From positions 62,001-126,000 of the forward strand of contig NZ_JAJFAV010000012.1 in NCBI RefSeq assembly GCF_020711235.1: 64,000 nucleotides of DNA. Direction: 5' to 3'. Origin of the DNA: Hymenobacter sp. 15J16-1T3B. GTDB lineage: Bacteria; Bacteroidota; Bacteroidia; Cytophagales; Hymenobacteraceae. Positions 33,378-42,252 of the stretch are shown in pieces. The notes under the pieces are model-generated. The model saw only the letters and a list, made by a program, of their open reading frames with translations, was not told the origin of the DNA and made no database searches. Made by a program: the position numbers and the translations under genes. Position 1 is the first letter of the stretch; each line of letters starts with the position of its first letter.

Positions 33378-36300
33378 TTAGTGCACGAGCACGGCTTTGG
33401 TGTCGGGGTGCAGCTCCGCGTCGGTGTGCGGGCCGTACTTGCTGTGCTCGGCGCGGTAAGCGCGCTCGAAAATCAAGGGGAAGATGAACAGCGTCAGCAG
33501 GGTGCCGGTGATGAGGCCGCCGATGACCACGATGGCCAGGGGCTTGGAGGTTTCGGAGCCGATACCGGTGCTGATGGCGGCCGGCATCAGGCCGATGGTG
33601 GCCATCAGGGCGGTCATCACCACCGGGCGCACGCGGCTGGTCACGCCCTCGTAGATGCTCTTGTCCAGGCTCATCTTGCGCAGCATGTTCTGCTTGAACA
33701 CCGAGATGAGAATCACCCCGTTCTGAATGCAGATGCCGAACAGCGCGATAAAGCCGATACCCGCCGAGATGCTGAAGTTGGTGTGCGTGAGCAGGAGGGA
33801 GGCAATGCCGCCGATGATGGCAAACGGCACGTTCAGCAGCACCAGGCCGGCGTCCTTGAGGTTGCCGAAGAGAATGAAGAGGATGAAGAAGATCAGCCCG
33901 AGCGAGATGGGCACCACCTGGGTGAGGCGCTGGGTAGCGCGGCGCTGGTTTTCAAAGTCGCCGGTCCACTTCATGGTGTAGCCCTTGGGCAGGTGCACCG
34001 CCGCGTCCACTTTCTTCTGGGCCTCTTCGATGGTGGAGCCCATGTCGCGGCCGCGGATGCTGAACTTCACGGCGGCAAAGCGCTTGTTGTCGTCGCGGTA
34101 GATGAGCGAAGGGCCGTTGACCGGGCCGATGGTGGCTATTTCTGAAATCGGGATGGTCTTGCCCGCCTGCGTGGGCACCATCAGCTGGCTGATTTCGGCC
34201 GGCGTCGAGCGGTACTGCGGCTCGTAGCGGACGCGGATGGGGAATTTCCGCTCACCCTCGTAGAGCTGGGTGGCCTGCTTACCGCCCACAGCCATTTCCA
34301 GCACTGCGTTGGCGTCGGCCTTGTCCACGCCGTAGCTGGCCATCTTGTTCTCGTCCAGCTCCACGTGCAGCTCCGGCTGGCCGATGTTGCGCAGGGCGCC
34401 CAGGTCGTCGATGCCCTTGATATTCTTAAGGATGGCGTAGACCTCGCGGCCCTTTTCCTCCATCAGCTTGAGGTCGGTACCGTAGATTTTGACGGCAATG
34501 GAGCCTTTCACGCCCGAGGCGGCTTCCTCCACGTTGTCCATGATGGGCTGCGAGAAGTTGAAATCCACGCCGGGGAAGCGGCCGAGTTTGGCTTTCATGT
34601 GGTCGATGAGCTGGGCGCGGTAGGCGGCCGACTTCATCTTGTTCTGCACGTCCTTGGTGTGCTTGATCTGCACCAGGAACTCGTTGTTGTAGAAGCCCGT
34701 CGGGTCGGTGCCGTCGTTGGGGCGGCCGGTCTGGCTCACCACGTCCGACACCTCGGGGAAGGAGAGGAACACCCGGCGCATCTCGTTGCAGAGCTTGTTG
34801 GACTCGTCCAGCCCGATGCTCAGGGGCAGCTGGGCTCGCACGTAAATCGAGCCTTCGTTCAGTTCCGGCAGGAATTCCGAGCCCAGAAACTTGAAGGCGC
34901 CGAGGCCGCCGGCCACCACCAGGGCGGCAATGAGCAGGCTGATGTTTTTGCGGGCGTAGGTGAAGCGGAAGAAGCGCTGGGCCCCGCGGTTGATGGCGCG
35001 CACGAAGAAGTTGTCCTTCTCCTTCACGTCCTTCTTCAGCAGGATGCTCGTGAGCACCGGCACCAGCGTCAGGGTGAAAATCAGCGCGCCGAGCAGGGCG
35101 AAGCCGAGCGTCCAGGCCAGCGGGCTGAACATCTTGCCCTCCACTTTCTCGAAGGAGAAAATGGGGAGCAGGGCGGTGATGATGATGGCCTTGGAGAAGA
35201 AGATGGCCTTGCCCATGTCGCGGCCGGTTTTTTTGATCAGCCCGAGCTTGGCCAGGCTGTTGAACCGCGCCATGCCTTTCTCGTGCGCCTTGTGGTCGAG
35301 GGCCACAAAGAGCCCTTCCACCATCACCACCGCCCCGTCGATGATGATGCCGAAGTCGATGGCGCCCATCGACAAGAGGTTCGCCGACATGCCCTTCAGC
35401 CGCAGACAGATGAAGGCGAAGAGCAGGGCCAGCGGGATAATCACCGACACGATGACGGTGGTGCGCCAGTCGGCCATGAAGAGGAACACGATAACCGTGA
35501 CGAGCACGATGCCTTCGAGCAGGTTGTGAATCACCGTCTCGGTGCTGAAGTCGATGAGCTGCTGCCGGTCGTAGAAGGTCTTGATCTGCACGTCCCGGGG
35601 CAGAATCTTCTCGTTCAGCTCCTGCACCTTGTCCTGCAGGCGGGCAATGACTTCCGAGGGGTTTTCGCCCTTGCGCATCACCACGATGCCCTCCACCTTG
35701 TCGTCTTCGAGCCCGCGGCCCACTTTACCGAGGCGCGGCAGCGCCGATTCCTGCACCGACGCCACGTTCTTGATCAGAATCGGGGCGCCGTTCACGTTCT
35801 TGATGACCGTGTTGTTGATGTCGCCGATGTTGTTCAGCAGCCCGATGCCGCGCACCACGAAGTTCTGCTGGCCCTCGTTGATGACGTCGCCGCCCACGTT
35901 GATGTTGCTGCGCTGCACGGCGTTGTACACGTCGAGCGGGGTGATGCCGAAGGTCTGCAGCTTGGTCGGGTCCACGCTGATTTCGTAGTCCTTCACCTCG
36001 CCGCCGAAGCTGTTCACGTCGGCCACGCCGGGCACGGCCTTCAGGTTGCGCTCAATCACCCAGTCCTGGATAGTTTTCAGCTCGCGCACCGTCTTATCCT
36101 TGCTCTCGATGGTGTAGCGGTAGATTTCGCCGGTGGGGCCGTAGGGCGGCTGCACCTCCGGGTCGATGCCGTCGGGCAAATCCACATCGGCCAGCAGGTT
36201 ATTCACCTGCTGCCGGGCGAAAAAGTCCTCCACGCCGTCGTCGAAAATCACCTTCACCACCGACAGGCCGAAGAGCGAGGTGCTGCGCACCGAAGTCTTC

Positions 36301-36542
36301 TTCTGCACCGGGTTCAGCGCAATTTCGATGGGCGCCGTCACGAACTTCTCAATCTCCTCGGCCGAGCGGCCCGGCCACTGGGTGATGATGGTAATTTCGG
36401 TGTTGGTGACGTCCGGAAACGCTTCGATGGGCGTGTTGCGGTAGCTCACCACCCCGGCCACGATGGCCACCGCCGTCATCAGGAAGACGAAGCCGCGGTT
36501 TTTTAGCGAGAAGGCAATGATGCCTTGGATGAACTTGTTCAT
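33378..36542 (-). CDS. Heavy-metal efflux RND transporter, first copy
   Basis: The 1054-residue inner-membrane pump begins MNKFIQGIIAFSLKNRGF and carries the same DFGIIIDGAVVMVEG helix-4 motif as its neighbour copy, again pointing to divalent metals. Porter and docking domains are full length, and FSKAIIITALLPIFSFEKVEGKMFSPLAW is typical for CzcA-type proteins. It follows the adaptor gene by 143 bp. With TolC and the adaptor it forms a complete tripartite efflux system; control by the ATTAG box array upstream of tolC is inferred. Confidence 0.94.
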   Translation of the reverse strand: MNKFIQGIIAFSLKNRGFVFLMTAVAIVAGVVSYRNTPIEAFPDVTNTEITIITQWPGRSAEEIEKFVTAPIEIALNPVQKKTSVRSTSLFGLSVVKVIFDDGVEDFFARQQVNNLLADVDLPDGIDPEVQPPYGPTGEIYRYTIESKDKTVRELKTIQDWVIERNLKAVPGVADVNSFGGEVKDYEISVDPTKLQTFGITPLDVYNAVQRSNINVGGDVINEGQQNFVVRGIGLLNNIGDINNTVIKNVNGAPILIKNVASVQESALPRLGKVGRGLEDDKVEGIVVMRKGENPSEVIARLQDKVQELNEKILPRDVQIKTFYDRQQLIDFSTETVIHNLLEGIVLVTVIVFLFMADWRTTVIVSVIIPLALLFAFICLRLKGMSANLLSMGAIDFGIIIDGAVVMVEGLFVALDHKAHEKGMARFNSLAKLGLIKKTGRDMGKAIFFSKAIIITALLPIFSFEKVEGKMFSPLAWTLGFALLGALIFTLTLVPVLTSILLKKDVKEKDNFFVRAINRGAQRFFRFTYARKNISLLIAALVVAGGLGAFKFLGSEFLPELNEGSIYVRAQLPLSIGLDESNKLCNEMRRVFLSFPEVSDVVSQTGRPNDGTDPTGFYNNEFLVQIKHTKDVQNKMKSAAYRAQLIDHMKAKLGRFPGVDFNFSQPIMDNVEEAASGVKGSIAVKIYGTDLKLMEEKGREVYAILKNIKGIDDLGALRNIGQPELHVELDENKMASYGVDKADANAVLEMAVGGKQATQLYEGERKFPIRVRYEPQYRSTPAEISQLMVPTQAGKTIPISEIATIGPVNGPSLIYRDDNKRFAAVKFSIRGRDMGSTIEEAQKKVDAAVHLPKGYTMKWTGDFENQRRATQRLTQVVPISLGLIFFILFILFGNLKDAGLVLLNVPFAIIGGIASLLLTHTNFSISAGIGFIALFGICIQNGVILISVFKQNMLRKMSLDKSIYEGVTSRVRPVVMTALMATIGLMPAAISTGIGSETSKPLAIVVIGGLITGTLLTLFIFPLIFERAYRAEHSKYGPHTDAELHPDTKAVLVH

Positions 36543-36685
36543 GGTTGCTTGCGAAGAAGCGGGTGGTCAGGAGCTGGGGAGGCTGTAGCAGCAGGTCGAA
36601 AGCCGTTCGGCAACGGCAAGGGAATGGCCGTCGGCGTACTTTGCGCCGACCTCGGGGGCCTCGTGGGGCTGGCTCCTGACGGAGG

Positions 36686-37792
36686 CTAGTCGTTCAGCTC
36701 GTCGTAGACGAGCAGCTGGTTTTTGGCGATGATGACGTCACCGTCCTTAAGGCCGGAGGCCACGTAGCTCACGTCGCCCACGGTCTTGTCGAGTTTCACC
36801 TCGCGGGTGTCCACGTGCTTCCGGTCGCGGTAGACCATCACGTAGTTGCGGTCCTTGTCGAAGATGACGGCCTCGGAGGGCACGGCCAGCATCTTGGTGG
36901 CCTCGGTGTTGAGCACGTTGATGCGGGCGTACATTTCGGGCTTGAGCAGGTAGCCGGGGTTGGCGAGGCGCACGCGCACCTTCATCACCTTCGCGTCGGG
37001 GTCGAGCACGTTGAACACCTTGTCGATGCGGCCCTCAAAGTGCTTGTCGGGGTAGGCCAGCGTCGTCACGTCGGCCTGGTAGCCCTCCTTCACTTTCGCA
37101 ATGTCCGACTCGAACACGTTGGCCATAATCCACACGTCGTCGAGGTTCGACACGGTGAAGAGGTTCTGCACGTTGTCGGCGTTGAACTGCATGTGGTCGG
37201 TCACGTTCTTCTCCGTGATAAAGCCCGAAATCGGGGCCCGCAGCGTGTAGGTGCCGTCGGCCGACACGCCGTACACGCTCAGCTGCTTGCGCGACTTGCC
37301 CACGTTGCTCTGGGCTTTCTGCAGCTCCTTGCGGGCCAGCACCACGTCGCGCTCCGAGGCCAAGCCCGACTGAAACTGGTCTTCGGCCACCGCCAGGTTC
37401 TTGCGGGCAATGTCGAGGTCGGTGCCGGCCGTGGCGCTCTGGTTTTGCAGGTCGGCAATTTCGCCCGAGCGGATGACGGCCAGCACTTGGCCCTTCTCCA
37501 CATGGTCGCCCAGCTCCACGTTGAGCTGCTCCACCACGCCGCCCACCAGCGGAAACACCTGCACGGTTTTGTCGCCGTTGGTGGCAATCTGGCCCGAGAG
37601 GGTCAGCTCGTTGCGCACCGGCTCGGCGTGCACCGTGTCGAGCTTGATTTCCTTCATCATTGTGTCGGAGAGCATGAAGGGCTGGGTTTCTTCGGCGGCC
37701 GGGTTGGCGTCGGAATCGGTGCAGCTGCTCAGCAGGCCCGCGGCGGCAATCGGAAAGAGCAGGGCGGTGAGGGAGCGGGAAACGCGAAGCAT
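36686..37792 (-). CDS. Efflux RND periplasmic adaptor lipoprotein
   Basis: The 368-residue membrane-fusion protein has a lipobox LLSSC (Cys at about 24). The barrel-sandwich lipoyl half-motifs (GGVVEQLNVELGDHVEKGQVLAVI and APISGFITEKNVTDHMQF), the alpha-helical hairpin between them (ATAGTDLDIARKNLAVAEDQF...) and the C-terminal beta-barrel (VWIMANVFESDIAKVKEG) are in the usual order. It links the RND pump to TolC in the periplasm. It is 50 bp downstream of tolC and is surely co-transcribed. No N-terminal metal-binding His/Met cluster is seen. Confidence 0.93.
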   Translation of the reverse strand: MLRVSRSLTALLFPIAAAGLLSSCTDSDANPAAEETQPFMLSDTMMKEIKLDTVHAEPVRNELTLSGQIATNGDKTVQVFPLVGGVVEQLNVELGDHVEKGQVLAVIRSGEIADLQNQSATAGTDLDIARKNLAVAEDQFQSGLASERDVVLARKELQKAQSNVGKSRKQLSVYGVSADGTYTLRAPISGFITEKNVTDHMQFNADNVQNLFTVSNLDDVWIMANVFESDIAKVKEGYQADVTTLAYPDKHFEGRIDKVFNVLDPDAKVMKVRVRLANPGYLLKPEMYARINVLNTEATKMLAVPSEAVIFDKDRNYVMVYRDRKHVDTREVKLDKTVGDVSYVASGLKDGDVIIAKNQLLVYDELND

Positions 37793-37842
37793 GGCGGTAG
37801 GCGGTGAGGTGCGCCGCGGCGGGGCGCGGGCGGGTGAAAGAC

Positions 37843-39150
37843 TTAGTTGGCGGGCGTCAGCACCGGGCGGCCGACGGCGTAGTTGAGCTGCTCGTAGGCG
37901 CGGATGCGGTTGTTGCTCCGCTCGTTGCGCTGCAGCAGGTTTTCCTTGTAGCTCTCGTAGAAGTCGAGGAATTCCACGATGGTGATGTTGCGCTGGGCGT
38001 AGCTGCGCTCGATGCCGTCGATGAGCTTGTCGAAGTCGGCGGTGTTGCGGTCGGTGTTGGCCGACAGCTGCTCGGCCTGCTGGGCCAGCGCGTAGGCCTG
38101 GTACACCTCCTGGCGCACCTGCAGCTGCTGCTGCGAGAGTTGGGCCTGGCTGCCCTCCATCTGCGCCCGGGCCGTGCGGATGTTGCCCTGGTTGCGGTTG
38201 AAGACGGGCACGGCAATGCCCAGCGTCACCGCGTTGTAGTTCTGGATGTAGTTGCCGGCGCGGTCGTACACGTAGCCCACGGCCAGGTCAGGAGCGGCCA
38301 GGGCGTGTTGCAGGCGCAGGTTGGCCTGCTGCTGCTGCACCTGGGCCATGCGGGCTTTCACGTCGGCGCGCACGTTCTGGGCCGAGTCGGCCAGGGCGGT
38401 TTCGCCCGGGGCCTGGCTGAGCGAAAGGGCCCGAATGGCGGCCAGCGACACCTGCGGCACCAGGTACGAGGGAGTTTCGTCGCGCAGCAGCACGTGCAGG
38501 TCGGCCTGGTCCTGGGCCATGTCGCGCAGCAGGGTCTGCCGCTCGGTTTCCAGGTCAAACAGGAAGGCCTTGAGGCGCACCACGTCCTTCAGGGCGATGT
38601 TGCCCTTCTGCAGCTGCTGCTCGTAAAGGCCGATGGTGCGGCGGAATTCGCTGATCTGCCGGTCGTACACGCTCAGGGAGCGTTGCTTGAAGTACAGGTC
38701 GTAGAAGGTGGTGCGCAGCTGGTAGCGCAGGGTGCGCAGCAGATCCTGCAGGTTATACTGCTCCACCAGGGTGTTTTGCTGGGCCACCGCGGCCGCGGCT
38801 TTGCGGCGGCCGGCAATGGCGAACAGTTGCTGCACCTGCACGGCCGTGTTGCCGGTGCGCGTCACGTCCAGCGTCTTGCGCGTAAACTGGTTGTAGGCGT
38901 TCTGCTCGACGCTGATGGTGGGGTTGTCCCACAAACGAGCCTGCAGAATCTGGGCCTCGGCGGCCGAGACGTTGAAGCGCTGGGCCAGCAGGGCGAAGTT
39001 GTTGTCGACGAACTGCTGCTCGGCCTGCGGCAGGGCGAGGCGGACGGTATCGGTAGCGGCAGCCTGGACGGGCGCTTCGGCGCGGGCGGCCGCGGCCGTC
39101 AGCAGCAGGCCGGCGGCCAGGGAAAGTAAGCGAAAGGGGGCGCGGAACAT
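37843..39150 (-). CDS. TolC-family outer-membrane efflux protein
   Basis: The start at MFRAPFRLLSLAAGLL (39150) gives 435 residues with a signal peptide cut near ARAEA. Two long-helix repeats of the OEP family are evident (LPQAEQQFVDNNFALLAQRFNVSAAEAQIL and LAQQAEQLSANTDRNTADFDKLIDGIERSYAQRNI, in outline). It forms the outer-membrane channel of the efflux system. It is the first gene of the operon, with a Bacteroidota-like promoter and four 11-bp-spaced ATTAG boxes directly upstream. Confidence 0.92.
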   Translation of the reverse strand: MFRAPFRLLSLAAGLLLTAAAARAEAPVQAAATDTVRLALPQAEQQFVDNNFALLAQRFNVSAAEAQILQARLWDNPTISVEQNAYNQFTRKTLDVTRTGNTAVQVQQLFAIAGRRKAAAAVAQQNTLVEQYNLQDLLRTLRYQLRTTFYDLYFKQRSLSVYDRQISEFRRTIGLYEQQLQKGNIALKDVVRLKAFLFDLETERQTLLRDMAQDQADLHVLLRDETPSYLVPQVSLAAIRALSLSQAPGETALADSAQNVRADVKARMAQVQQQQANLRLQHALAAPDLAVGYVYDRAGNYIQNYNAVTLGIAVPVFNRNQGNIRTARAQMEGSQAQLSQQQLQVRQEVYQAYALAQQAEQLSANTDRNTADFDKLIDGIERSYAQRNITIVEFLDFYESYKENLLQRNERSNNRIRAYEQLNYAVGRPVLTPAN

Positions 39151-39173
39151 TGTCGTCTGGTGAGTTGACAATG

Positions 39174-39201
39174 CAAGTGTACCGCGGGGGTATTAGGCGA
39201 A
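39174..39201 (-). promoter_or_regulatory. Promoter of the metal-efflux operon
   Basis: On the minus strand TTC (39199-39201), a 17-bp spacer and TACACTTG (39174-39181) form a near-consensus promoter, with start near 39167 and the tolC ATG at 39150. The poor -33 element suits an activator-dependent promoter, with the ATTAG boxes overlapping and preceding it. Confidence 0.55.
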
Positions 39202-39229
39202 TATTAGAGGTGCATTAGAAACAGATTAG
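39192..39229. promoter_or_regulatory. Four ATTAG direct repeats at 11-bp spacing, response-regulator operator
   Basis: ATTAG occurs at 39192, 39203, 39214 and 39225, exactly 11 bp apart. Tandem direct repeats with an 11-bp step are the binding geometry of OmpR/PhoB-family response regulators. The nearest regulator gene is the OmpR-family one at 42248-42928 in the same locus. The proximal repeat falls in the promoter spacer and the others lie upstream, as expected for an activator. Confidence 0.7.
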
Positions 39230-39416
39230 AATCGTAATATTTTCTGAAAAATGCCATTTGCAGGTGTTTAAGGCGTTTTTTGTTAGTGAATATTTTTGAT
39301 AAATGTGGTCATGAGTAGCTCCAGCTGGCGGGGCGGGGCTCTGTTAAGATATTCAGCCGGCGCAATTTTTGCCGCGTCACGCCGCATTCATTGTTCGTTC
39401 TTTTTACGTCGACTTT

Positions 39417-40769
39417 ATGGCTCTTTCTACTCCTCGTTTCTTGGCGCTTGGTTTCTTGGTAGGTCTTGTGTCTACCCGAGCCGCGCAGGCCCAGCAGGCA
39501 CCGCGCTACGTGTTTCCCAACACGCCCCAGGGCAAGGTGCTGGCCCTACCGGGCGGCCAAATACTGCTCGCCAGCAACGTCACCGGCAGCCGGGCCCTGC
39601 GGCTGCACTGGCTCAACGCCCAGGGCGACACCGTGCGCAGCCGCCGCATTACGTTGCCCGGCACGGCCGGCATCGGGCTGCGCAGCGTCGCGCCCAACCC
39701 GCACACGGGCACCGCGCTGATCGAATGCGGCGGGCGGACCGTGCTGCTCTCGGCGCAGGGCGACACGCTCTGGACGCGCCGGCTCAACGTTCCCGCGTTA
39801 GCCACTGGCACCCCCGACGGCGGCTTTGTGGCTTTGGGCGAAGGCTACGCCCCCGGCGCGAGTCAGTTCGGCCCTTACTGGGTTAAAATAGCCGCGACCG
39901 GGCAGCAAGTCGGCCAAACCTATTTGCCGCTGCCGGCCGGTATCAATTACCGGTATCCCGTGGGCGTAGTGCCGGCCGCCAGCGGTAGCTGGCTGGTGGT
40001 GCAGGAAGATCTGGCCACCAGTCCGTACGCCGCCTACCGTGCCATTCAGGTCAGCGACGCCGGCGTGATGGGCGCGCAGCTCGTGCTGCCGGTGAGCGGG
40101 TACGGGCTGGGTTCCATCGCCGCCCTGCCCAACCCCGCCGACGGTTACCTGGCCCTGATCGGCAGCCGGGTGCAGCGGTTTTCGCCGTCGTGGGTCGCGC
40201 AGTGGCCCGCGCCGGCCCCGGGCTACGACGGCATGCGCGTGGCGCCCGACGGCAACGCCCTGGTGTTCATGGCCGGGCCCTACGCCCGCATTCCGGAGGC
40301 GCCCTTGGGCTTTCCCATCGGCGTCGGGCAGGTGACGCCGCAGGGCCAGCAGCTCTACGCGGCCCTCATCGATGAGCAGATGGGGGCCATCGGGGTGGGG
40401 CTGGACATTGCCAAGAACACGACCGGCTCGTTGCTCGTCCACACCGCCGTCCGCCAGACCTCCGCTTCCAGCCCCACCTTGCTGGTGTACACGCTGCCCG
40501 CCGTAGCGCTGGCTGCCAACAAGGCCGCCGCGAACGAACTGGCTGTGTACCCGCAGCCCGCTACCGAAGCTGTGACCATCCGCACCGCCGGCTTGCAGGG
40601 GCAGCTGACCTTGCTCGACGGCCTCGGCCGCGTGATGCGGGAGTTGCCGCTTGCGGCTGGCCAGACCGAACAGCAGCTGCCTTTGCAGGGCCTAACCGCC
40701 GGCGTGTACGTGCTGCGCGCCACCGACAAGCACGGTCGAGCCCTGAGCACCCGCTTGAGCAAGCAGTAA
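39417..40769 (+). CDS. T9SS type A sorting domain protein
   Basis: The start at MALSTPRFLALGFLVGL (39417) gives 450 residues with a signal peptide cut near AQAQQ. The body has repeats of beta-propeller character (for example GQILLASNVTGSRALRLHWLNAQGD and the later TPDGGFVALGEGYA). The last 75 residues (ELAVYPQPATEAVTIRT ... GLTAGVYVLRATDKHG) are a type A sorting domain. It is predicted to be secreted through T9SS and bound to or released from the cell surface. AATTTTTG at 39364-39371 is a one-mismatch -7 box. It lies between the efflux operon and its two-component genes on the opposite strand. Confidence 0.83.
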   Translation: MALSTPRFLALGFLVGLVSTRAAQAQQAPRYVFPNTPQGKVLALPGGQILLASNVTGSRALRLHWLNAQGDTVRSRRITLPGTAGIGLRSVAPNPHTGTALIECGGRTVLLSAQGDTLWTRRLNVPALATGTPDGGFVALGEGYAPGASQFGPYWVKIAATGQQVGQTYLPLPAGINYRYPVGVVPAASGSWLVVQEDLATSPYAAYRAIQVSDAGVMGAQLVLPVSGYGLGSIAALPNPADGYLALIGSRVQRFSPSWVAQWPAPAPGYDGMRVAPDGNALVFMAGPYARIPEAPLGFPIGVGQVTPQGQQLYAALIDEQMGAIGVGLDIAKNTTGSLLVHTAVRQTSASSPTLLVYTLPAVALAANKAAANELAVYPQPATEAVTIRTAGLQGQLTLLDGLGRVMRELPLAAGQTEQQLPLQGLTAGVYVLRATDKHGRALSTRLSKQ

Positions 40770-40773
40770 AACG

Positions 40774-42150
40774 CTAGGCGTCGGGGTGGTCAAACACTAC
40801 CTCGGCCATAGTGCCGCCCCCGTGCCGGGCCCGCAGCGCCAGCTGCCCGCCGTGCCGCCCGATGATGTTCCGGGCCAGCGGCAGCCCCACGCCGTGCCCC
40901 ACGACGTGGCGCGAGTTGTCGCCGCGGAAAAAGGGCTGGAACAGCCGGGCGTAGTCCTTGTCGGCAATACCGATGCCGCGGTCGAGCACGCGCAGGCGCA
41001 GGGTGTGCGGGGCTTCGTAATCGAGGCGCAGCTCCACGGGCTGCTCGGCGGGGGAGTACTTTAGGGCGTTTTCCACCAGGTTGCTCAGCGCCCGCAGCAG
41101 CAGGGCCCGGCTGCCGCGCACTACCAGCCGCTCGGCGTCGTCGGGCAGCGCGCCGAGCTGCACCTGCACGCGGCGGCGCTGCTCGGTGGGCAGGCCGTTG
41201 CGCACTTCCCACACCAGCTCGTCGAGGCGGATTTCCTCGGTCTTGGGCAGGTCCACCGAGTCGGTTTGGGCTAGCTCCAGCAGGTTGTTCACCAGCAGAC
41301 GAAACTGCAGCAGCTCGGCCAGCACCGAGCCCAGGGCCTCGCGGTAGGCGGGGGCGTCCCGTTCGCGGGCCATCAGCACCTGCAGCTCCCCGATGGTGGA
41401 CGTGAGCGGGGTGCGCAGCTCATGCGAGGCGTTGCGTACGAAGGTGCCCTGGCTTTCGAAAGAGTCTTCCAGGCGCTCCAGCATGCGGTTGAAGGTGCGG
41501 GCCAAGCGCGAAATTTCGTCGGGTTCCTCGGTTTTGCCCTCGTCGAGGCGCAGGTGCAGGTCGCGGGCCGTGATGCGGTCCACCTGGTCGTTGATGTCGG
41601 CAATGGGCCGCAGGGCCCGGCCCGCAAACAGCCGCCCGGCCACGTAAATCAGCACGAGGCTGCCCACGAACACGGCCACCATGATGCCGGCCAGGTAGCG
41701 CAGCCGGGCCTTGCCGAAGCTGTTTTCGGCCGCCGCCACGATGACGTAGTCGCCCTGGTTGTCGTGGTAAAACACGCCCACGGCCTGCCGCGGCCCGATG
41801 TCAAAGAACACCTCCCGCTCGCTCACGATGCGGGCCAGCAGGTGCTCCGAAAGCTGAATCCGCTCGTCTTCTTCCAGAAAGCGGGGCTGCAGCTGGCTGT
41901 TGTACACCTGCAGCACTTCGTTGGGCAGGGTTTGCAGGTAGCGGCGCTCAAACTCGCGGAAGGCATTGGCGCGCATCTCGTCGCGCTCCAGAAAGATATA
42001 GCCCGTCACCTCGGCCCGGTCGCGCAGGCGGCGGTGAAACTCCTCGTGGGTGTAGCGTTCCTGCAGGATAAACGACACCGACAGCGCCGCCAGCATAATG
42101 ACGGCCACCATGCCCAGAAACAGCCAGGTCAGCCGGTCGCGGATAGTCAT
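40774..42150 (-). CDS. Sensor histidine kinase, CusS/CzcS-like
   Basis: The 458-residue inner-membrane kinase has a first transmembrane helix at about 8-30, a periplasmic sensor region of about 130 residues and a second helix at about 160-185. A HAMP domain (RALRPIADINDQVDRITARDLHLRL) and HisKA with phospho-His in NASHELRTPLTS follow, then the ATPase motifs N (LSNLVENALKYS), G1 (DRGIGI) and G2 (VGHGVGLPLARNII). Upstream and 97 bp away is its cognate response regulator. Proximity to the metal-efflux operon suggests metal sensing. Confidence 0.93.
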   Translation of the reverse strand: MTIRDRLTWLFLGMVAVIMLAALSVSFILQERYTHEEFHRRLRDRAEVTGYIFLERDEMRANAFREFERRYLQTLPNEVLQVYNSQLQPRFLEEDERIQLSEHLLARIVSEREVFFDIGPRQAVGVFYHDNQGDYVIVAAAENSFGKARLRYLAGIMVAVFVGSLVLIYVAGRLFAGRALRPIADINDQVDRITARDLHLRLDEGKTEEPDEISRLARTFNRMLERLEDSFESQGTFVRNASHELRTPLTSTIGELQVLMARERDAPAYREALGSVLAELLQFRLLVNNLLELAQTDSVDLPKTEEIRLDELVWEVRNGLPTEQRRRVQVQLGALPDDAERLVVRGSRALLLRALSNLVENALKYSPAEQPVELRLDYEAPHTLRLRVLDRGIGIADKDYARLFQPFFRGDNSRHVVGHGVGLPLARNIIGRHGGQLALRARHGGGTMAEVVFDHPDA

Positions 42151-42156
42151 GGGGTC

Positions 42157-42252
42157 AAGTGGTGAATTTGTGAACTTGTGAACTTGTGACCGGGCGTTCG
42201 TGAAGCGGGCAGAGTAGCCGCATTCACAAATTCACCACTTCACAAGTTCACC
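42157..42252. repeat. Long inverted repeat between the response regulator and kinase genes, family C copy 1
   Basis: AAGTGGTGAATTTGTGAA at 42157-42174 is exactly complementary to 42223-42240; additional GTGAACTTGTG words flank both arms. A related palindrome with the same GGTGAAATTGTGAA vocabulary sits between mlaE and mlaF (49819-49903). It fills the whole spacer between two cotranscribed genes, so the mRNA would carry a long hairpin. Confidence 0.8.

Noticed and set aside
34365-36506. 713-residue plus-strand open frame across RND pump 1
   Set aside because: It is a mirror frame of the pump gene with His/Ala/Val/Gln-rich composition and no homology signal.
29328-36542. Cu/Ag-specific CusA pumps
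   Set aside because: The helix-4 motif DFG...DGA...VE fits the divalent-metal HME groups; no Met-rich copper features were noticed, so I kept the metal specificity open.
39192-39229. CRISPR-like array
   Set aside because: The repeats are 5 bases at 11-bp period, far too short; they fit a regulator operator instead.
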